Source: an uncultured Candidatus Saccharibacteria bacterium (GTDB lineage Bacteria > Patescibacteria > Saccharimonadia > Saccharimonadales > UBA1547). Taken from it: 52,232 nucleotides of DNA. The stretch lies in NCBI GenBank assembly GCA_946480535.1, contig CAMLKA010000001.1, positions 1-52,232 on the forward strand, given 5' to 3'. The notes under the pieces are model-generated. The model did not search any database and was not told the origin of the DNA. It saw nothing but the letters and a program-made list of their open reading frames with translations. This document shows, one piece after another, positions 48,183 to 52,232 of this stretch (its first letter is position 1; each line of letters opens with the position of its first letter). A program made the position numbers and the translations under genes.

Positions 48183-48980
48183 TTATTTATTGAAAGTAAT
48201 CGTTTTAATGAGTGCGTCGAAATCACCCTTGAAGGTTTCGGCGTCGGTACGGATCGTGACTGTTTTGTCACGGATTTTCAAAATAACTGCAGAACCCCGA
48301 ATATCCTTCGTGAAGCTTCCGTCAAGACGGGTTCCGGTCTGCTCATCTACCTTAAATGAACTCGAGCTAAGCTCACCATTACTCACCTGTGTCTTATAGC
48401 CATCGAGCACCTTGTCATAGTCTTTTTCTTCAATTGTTACGTGAAGCGCATATTGTTGCTTTTGGTCGATTTCGGGCACGACGCCAGGGTTGAAGTAGGC
48501 TTCGTATGTACCACCTGTTGTCGCAGACTTTGCTTCAAATACACTCCAGGTCTTTGGATAATCAAACGAAAGACGACCGTAATCATCAGGACCAACAAAC
48601 TGACGGTTTGGCTGCTTTTCCTTTTCAAGGAAGTCAGCGGCGGCTTTGTCCTCAGTTGCCTTCACCTCTTCGGCAACAGCAAGCGCAATCTTGCTATCAA
48701 CATTCTCTTTTTGGTCAATGTAGTTCATGTACGCCCATACGGCTACGCCGCCGGCTGCGAGCGTCGTGAAAATAAAGACGAAGGTCATAATAATCCACTT
48801 CTTCGCTGGATTTGAAGTTCGCTTTACCGGAGGAAGATTCGTCGGTGGCACCGGAGTGTATCCTTGTTGTGGTGCAGGCTGAACAGGCGCACCAGGCATG
48901 ACATACTGGCCAGGCAGTGGCTGCTGCGGCGGAACCTGAGGGGGTTGTTGCTGCGGCTGAAACGGATACTCGGGATTCAT
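48183..48980 (-). CDS. Membrane-anchored protein with Pro/Gln-rich N-terminus
   Basis: ATG 48980 is chosen because TATAAT (48995-48990) lies 9 nt upstream. The 265-residue protein has a cytoplasmic Pro/Gln-rich N-terminus (about 45 residues), a membrane helix (about residues 55-80) and an extracytoplasmic domain. That domain begins at about residue 125 with LSFDYPKTWSVFEAK, similar to PsbP/DUF1795-like lipoproteins. Substrate and partner are unknown. Confidence 0.72.
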   Translation of the reverse strand: MNPEYPFQPQQQPPQVPPQQPLPGQYVMPGAPVQPAPQQGYTPVPPTNLPPVKRTSNPAKKWIIMTFVFIFTTLAAGGVAVWAYMNYIDQKENVDSKIALAVAEEVKATEDKAAADFLEKEKQPNRQFVGPDDYGRLSFDYPKTWSVFEAKSATTGGTYEAYFNPGVVPEIDQKQQYALHVTIEEKDYDKVLDGYKTQVSNGELSSSSFKVDEQTGTRLDGSFTKDIRGSAVILKIRDKTVTIRTDAETFKGDFDALIKTITFNK

Positions 48981-49002
48981 ATGGGCTTTATTATACTTAC
49001 GC

Positions 49003-49515
49003 TTAGCTGAGGTGTAAAGGTTCGAAACGATACAAGTGGTACGCTTCAAAAGACTGCTGTGGTTCCCGGCCCGGCAATGGATTGCCATAACATACCAGCG
49101 TCAGTGGTCGACCGAGCGTATCGGCCTCATGTTGCACCTTTTTAGCAAGTCGTATACCATCACGCCCAACAGCAAATGCATACACAAGCGTCACCGCCTC
49201 CGGGAATGGTGCTGTCCAGGCATTTGCCCAGCGTACCGTGACGTTTCGATCACCCCACGACAAAGCCTTCGAAATCCCCACAAACAATGGATGAATCTCG
49301 TACCCTACCGCTTTTGCACCGCGCCGACTAATCTCCCGTAGGACAATCCCATCACCACTTCCTATGTCGAGGACCGTATCGCCAGCTCCAATCGGTGTAA
49401 GTTCATCAAACAAGCGACGGATATCTCGACGATGCGATGGAACATACGGCGCGCCAAAAAAGACGCTTAACCCAACGAACACGACAATAGCACCAAGGAT
49501 ATAGATCCAAAGCAC
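49003..49515 (-). CDS. Class I SAM-dependent methyltransferase, membrane anchored
   Basis: The 170-residue protein has an N-terminal membrane helix (about residues 3-22). It is followed by a small Rossmann methyltransferase core, with motif I in TVLDIGSGDGIVL and the acidic end of beta-2 at YEIHPL. The substrate is unknown. The start is next to the xseB end (adjacent codons), so it is likely the distal gene of the xseA-xseB unit. Confidence 0.78.
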   Translation of the reverse strand: MLWIYILGAIVVFVGLSVFFGAPYVPSHRRDIRRLFDELTPIGAGDTVLDIGSGDGIVLREISRRGAKAVGYEIHPLFVGISKALSWGDRNVTVRWANAWTAPFPEAVTLVYAFAVGRDGIRLAKKVQHEADTLGRPLTLVCYGNPLPGREPQQSFEAYHLYRFEPLHLS

Positions 49516-49722
49516 CTACGCCTCCTCGTCGAATTTTTTCTTTACGACTTTGATGTCGTTCTTCAATTTAGTAAGATCTTTCTCAATCTCTTCCGCAAGC
49601 GCCTCTGCCTGCTTAAATTTCGTGACCGCTTCTTCAAGCTTAAATGCAGGGCTCTGGAACCATGCGACGTGCTCTGAGAGTTCGCTCATCTTCTCTTGGA
49701 CTGTTTTATTTACTTCTGACAT
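49516..49722 (-). CDS. xseB: Exodeoxyribonuclease VII small subunit
   Basis: The 68-residue helical protein has the XseB pattern FKLEEAVTKFKQAEALAEEIE and joins XseA to form exonuclease VII. It overlaps xseA by 17 nt, the usual order. Confidence 0.88.
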   Translation of the reverse strand: MSEVNKTVQEKMSELSEHVAWFQSPAFKLEEAVTKFKQAEALAEEIEKDLTKLKNDIKVVKKKFDEEA

Positions 49723-50800
49723 CTTTCACCTCCGCTGTTACATATGCTTGCTGTGTTTCAATTTCAATTTCCGAACCGGGCTTTATGTCGCCGCGTATCA
49801 GTGCGTACCCTCTCATCAAAACATTCTCGGGATTCAGTTGGGCCACCGCCACGCGGAGCGTTCCAAGCCGCTCGAAAGCATTGTCGAGCTGCTCGCGAAT
49901 ACGCCGATAGGCTCCGTCAAGCTGGTCATTCACACGAATCTTGTGCTGATCAATTGCAAGCACTAACTGATGGCCAAGTGACGCCGCCTGCTGGTGAACT
50001 GAGCGAATAATCTCTCCTCTGTCTGGTACAAGAATTTCAGCAGCGTTGGTCGGCGTAGCCGCACGCCGATCGGAAACCATGTCGGCAAGTGTATGATCTA
50101 CTTCATGCCCTACTCCAACAAGCGTAGGAATGCGACTCCCGGCAATTTCACGCGCCAATAATTCGTCATTAAACGTCATGAGGTCTTCAGCACTTCCACC
50201 ACCGCGAATAAGTACGAGCACTTGCGGGAGCGTTTCAAGGCTGTTGAAATACTTAATTGCTCGAATGATTTGGTCGGAAGCTGGGTCACCCTGCACCTGC
50301 GTATGCGCCACTTCAACATTCATACCACCCCATCGCTCATTGATGATTTTACAAAAATCAGCGTACGCTGCGGATTCGGTACTCGTGATGACCGCCACGT
50401 GTGACGGAACACGTGGTAATGTACGCTTTCGCTCTGGCGCAAACAGACCTTCTGCCTCAAGCTTTGCTTTAAGAAGTTCGAAGCCTTTCTTAATAGAGCC
50501 TTCGCCCACCGGCTTAACGGCACGTATATTGAGGCTAAACTTTCCCCATTTTCCATTAAGACGCGGCGCTGCAACAACCATAATTTTCATGCCATTTTCT
50601 ATTGGAATACGAAGATTGAAGGCGGCCATAAAGCAGTCAATGACCGATTCGTCATCTTTAAGCTTGAAGCTTACCCACTTACCTTGGCTGACACGAAACT
50701 CAGCAACCTCTCCAACCACCGTGACCGTAGGATATGCATACTCAAGCGTCTGGTTAACCAGCGCAACAAAATCACTTACTGTTAGCTGGAGGTTTTCCAT
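49706..50800 (-). CDS. xseA: Exodeoxyribonuclease VII large subunit
   Basis: The 364-residue catalytic subunit degrades single-stranded DNA. It has an N-terminal OB fold (TVVGEVAEFRVSQGKWVSFKLKD region) and the core signatures VAVITSTESAAYADF, LIRGGGSAEDLMTFNDE, GVGHEVDHTLAD and SDRRAATPTNAAE. It is shorter than the typical 400-450 in its C-terminal coiled coil. It overlaps the membrane-protein gene by 29 nt. Confidence 0.93.
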   Translation of the reverse strand: MENLQLTVSDFVALVNQTLEYAYPTVTVVGEVAEFRVSQGKWVSFKLKDDESVIDCFMAAFNLRIPIENGMKIMVVAAPRLNGKWGKFSLNIRAVKPVGEGSIKKGFELLKAKLEAEGLFAPERKRTLPRVPSHVAVITSTESAAYADFCKIINERWGGMNVEVAHTQVQGDPASDQIIRAIKYFNSLETLPQVLVLIRGGGSAEDLMTFNDELLAREIAGSRIPTLVGVGHEVDHTLADMVSDRRAATPTNAAEILVPDRGEIIRSVHQQAASLGHQLVLAIDQHKIRVNDQLDGAYRRIREQLDNAFERLGTLRVAVAQLNPENVLMRGYALIRGDIKPGSEIEIETQQAYVTAEVKDVRSK

Positions 50801-51818
50801 ACTTCACAATCGTTAATTGATAGAACACGTAGCCAAACAGGATCGTACCCGCAAGAAGTGTGACGCGAGCCAGGAGTGTACCGGCAATCGCTACTTCAGC
50901 TGGAACTCCAGCAGCAGCAAGGAATGTTACCATCACTGCTTCGTACACACCCGCGCCACCCGGTGTGATTGATACGGCTCCGGCAATCGATGCGATACCA
51001 AAAGCGATAAAGAGAAGTGCTGCGTCGAGGGGGTATCCCAATGACCAAAAGGCAATCCAAAGGAGTGCAACATCAAGGATATTCGCAATGGTTGCCCAAA
51101 TAAACGGACGCACGAGAATCTTTCGCTCACGACGAATCGCTAAATAATCACCATGAAGTTCATCAAAGAACTCGAGCACCACGTCGCCATTGACGACGTT
51201 TCGTTTTTTGCCTCTCGTAATCCAGCGAACAAATCGATTAGCCGTTTTTGTAAGCCAAGCAGAGAAACGACGCAATCGGTCATTACTCTTAATGAGCCAA
51301 ATACCCAACCACGTGCCCCCAATAGCAACAACTGCAAGCAAGAATCCTATCCCACTAATCGTCCAGTTGATTTCGTGGCGGAAGATGAGAATAACCATTG
51401 CGATGATTAGTAAGAACACAAAACTAAGGAACGTGAGCGCAAAGCGGATCACCTGCGCCATAGTCGAGCGTGAAATTGATACGTGGTGCTTCTTCAAAAT
51501 CCATGCTAAATACGAGAAACCCGCCGCACCCCCACTAGGAAGAATATGATTCACAAAATTAAGTTCAAGCGCCAAACGAGTCATCGACCAGCGCGACATA
51601 TCCTCAAGATTACCCTTTGCCCGAAGGTATGAGAAGATCATACCGCCCGTGGCATAGTAGCTCGCAAACTGCACTGGTATTAAAAGCAAGAGAATCCAAA
51701 GATCAACCTCGCCTAAAAGCCCCCATGCCTTTACGATTTGCGGCCACGCCACGATAATAACAATCGCCAGAAGAATCAGCGTAATAATAGTCAACCAGCC
51801 GCGAAAAGAAAGCTTCAT
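50772..51818 (-). CDS. UPF0104 / lysylphosphatidylglycerol synthase-type flippase-like protein
   Basis: The 348-residue protein has about eight membrane helices and the motif GGAGVYEAVMVTF near the C-terminus, typical of the UPF0104/AglD/MprF transmembrane family. There is no lysyltransferase domain. It may move lipids across the membrane. TATAAT (51831-51826) lies 7 nt before the ATG; leaderless. It is first in the unit with xseA-xseB and the methyltransferase. Confidence 0.82.
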   Translation of the reverse strand: MKLSFRGWLTIITLILLAIVIIVAWPQIVKAWGLLGEVDLWILLLLIPVQFASYYATGGMIFSYLRAKGNLEDMSRWSMTRLALELNFVNHILPSGGAAGFSYLAWILKKHHVSISRSTMAQVIRFALTFLSFVFLLIIAMVILIFRHEINWTISGIGFLLAVVAIGGTWLGIWLIKSNDRLRRFSAWLTKTANRFVRWITRGKKRNVVNGDVVLEFFDELHGDYLAIRRERKILVRPFIWATIANILDVALLWIAFWSLGYPLDAALLFIAFGIASIAGAVSITPGGAGVYEAVMVTFLAAAGVPAEVAIAGTLLARVTLLAGTILFGYVFYQLTIVKYGKPPANSK

Positions 51819-51825
51819 CTTCTCT

Positions 51826-51858
51826 ATTATATTCTAAGCTCCGTTTAATTGTTATAAT
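51826..51858. promoter_or_regulatory. Divergent TATAAT boxes for two leaderless genes
   Basis: TATAAT on the minus strand (51831-51826) lies 7 nt before the UPF0104 gene, and TATAAT on the plus strand (51853-51858) lies 6 nt before the last gene; only 46 nt separate the two start codons. Confidence 0.6.
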
Positions 51859-51864
51859 AAAGGC

Positions 51865-52232
51865 ATGTATATTGCCCTTTTAGGTCGCCAACCAGAACTT
51901 TCGATCGCCGAACTCGAGCGAGTCTATACCGACGTTACCTGGTTTTCTCCTCAAACAGCCCTCATAAATACCAAGGCTGACATTGACATCCAAAAGCTTG
52001 GCGGTTCCCAAAAGATCGGCCGCGTTATCCTTGAAGTCGATTCAACCGAATGGCGCCACGTTTCCGGTGCACTCGTAAAACATTACACGAAAGCATGGTC
52101 AACCGCACCAGGCAAGGTCACCCTCGGCCTTAGTGCATACGACTTCTCTCTTTCTGCCCGTGAACTGCAGAAGTCCGGTCTCATCCTCAAAAGTAAATTA
52201 AAGAATAGTGGCGTGAGCCTTCGCCTCGTCCC
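51865..52232 (+). CDS. RNA methyltransferase-like protein (3' end outside window)
   Basis: The first 122 codons of a protein starting MYIALLGRQPELSIAELE run off the window edge. The start and the FSPQTALIN and LGGSQKIGRVI segments resemble the THUMP-containing N-terminus of TRMG10-type tRNA guanine-N2 methyltransferases found in archaea and some CPR bacteria. The catalytic domain is not in view, so the call is tentative. Confidence 0.6.
   Translation, partial: MYIALLGRQPELSIAELERVYTDVTWFSPQTALINTKADIDIQKLGGSQKIGRVILEVDSTEWRHVSGALVKHYTKAWSTAPGKVTLGLSAYDFSLSARELQKSGLILKSKLKNSGVSLRLV

Overview
The window reads as part of a small-genome Patescibacteria (CPR) chromosome, most likely Candidatus Saccharibacteria (TM7). 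This is an inference from gene content, not from a marker phylogeny. The pointers are a CPR-style orphan TraG/HerA-like ATPase, a sigma-region-4 protein fused to HARE-type helices, a CofD/YvcK protein, a Pif1-like helicase, a dcw cluster without mur ligases or ftsZ, compact proteins and the standard code (TGA is used as stop). I found no rRNA, tRNA, insertion sequence or CRISPR array.

Region 1 (1-7.1 kb) is a seven-gene block: the 3' end of an MMPL/RND transporter, then crtE, crtB, crtI, two half-size lycopene cyclase subunits and a CrtEb-like prenyltransferase. This matches the actinobacterial C50 carotenoid operon of the Corynebacterium decaprenoxanthin type, including the MMPL neighbour. 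A small opposing gene sits between the transporter and crtE.

Region 2 (7.2-30 kb) carries conserved genes: a histidine kinase and receiver protein with Pro/Ala-rich tails, a pseudouridine synthase, der, pth, dprA, topA, the sigma4-HARE regulator, the TraG-like ATPase and a riboswitch-controlled metK. Between them lie short GC-rich cassettes of unknown genes. Each has a Shine-Dalgarno site, most have a recognisable promoter, and most end in a terminator. A roughly 380-nt structured RNA with a fully consensus promoter and a strong terminator lies on the minus strand at 15.7-16.1 kb.

Region 3 (30.4-38.9 kb, minus strand) is the division/cell-wall cluster mraZ, rsmH, ftsL, ftsI, mraY, ftsW, murG, ftsQ. 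MraZ boxes overlap the mraZ promoter. Region 4 (39-52.2 kb, mostly minus) holds a HAD hydrolase, YvcK, a Pif1-like helicase, a DUF4868/KwaB-like protein, RNase HI, glycyl-tRNA synthetase, RecO with a small two-component pair, exonuclease VII and a flippase-like membrane protein. It ends in a partial RNA methyltransferase-like gene.

Two expression styles coexist. Most backbone genes have a TATAAT-like box only 6-10 nt before the start codon, which predicts leaderless mRNAs. The GC-rich cassette genes have 30-230 nt leaders and good Shine-Dalgarno sites. Together with base composition, this suggests the cassettes arrived separately, in the manner of phage morons.
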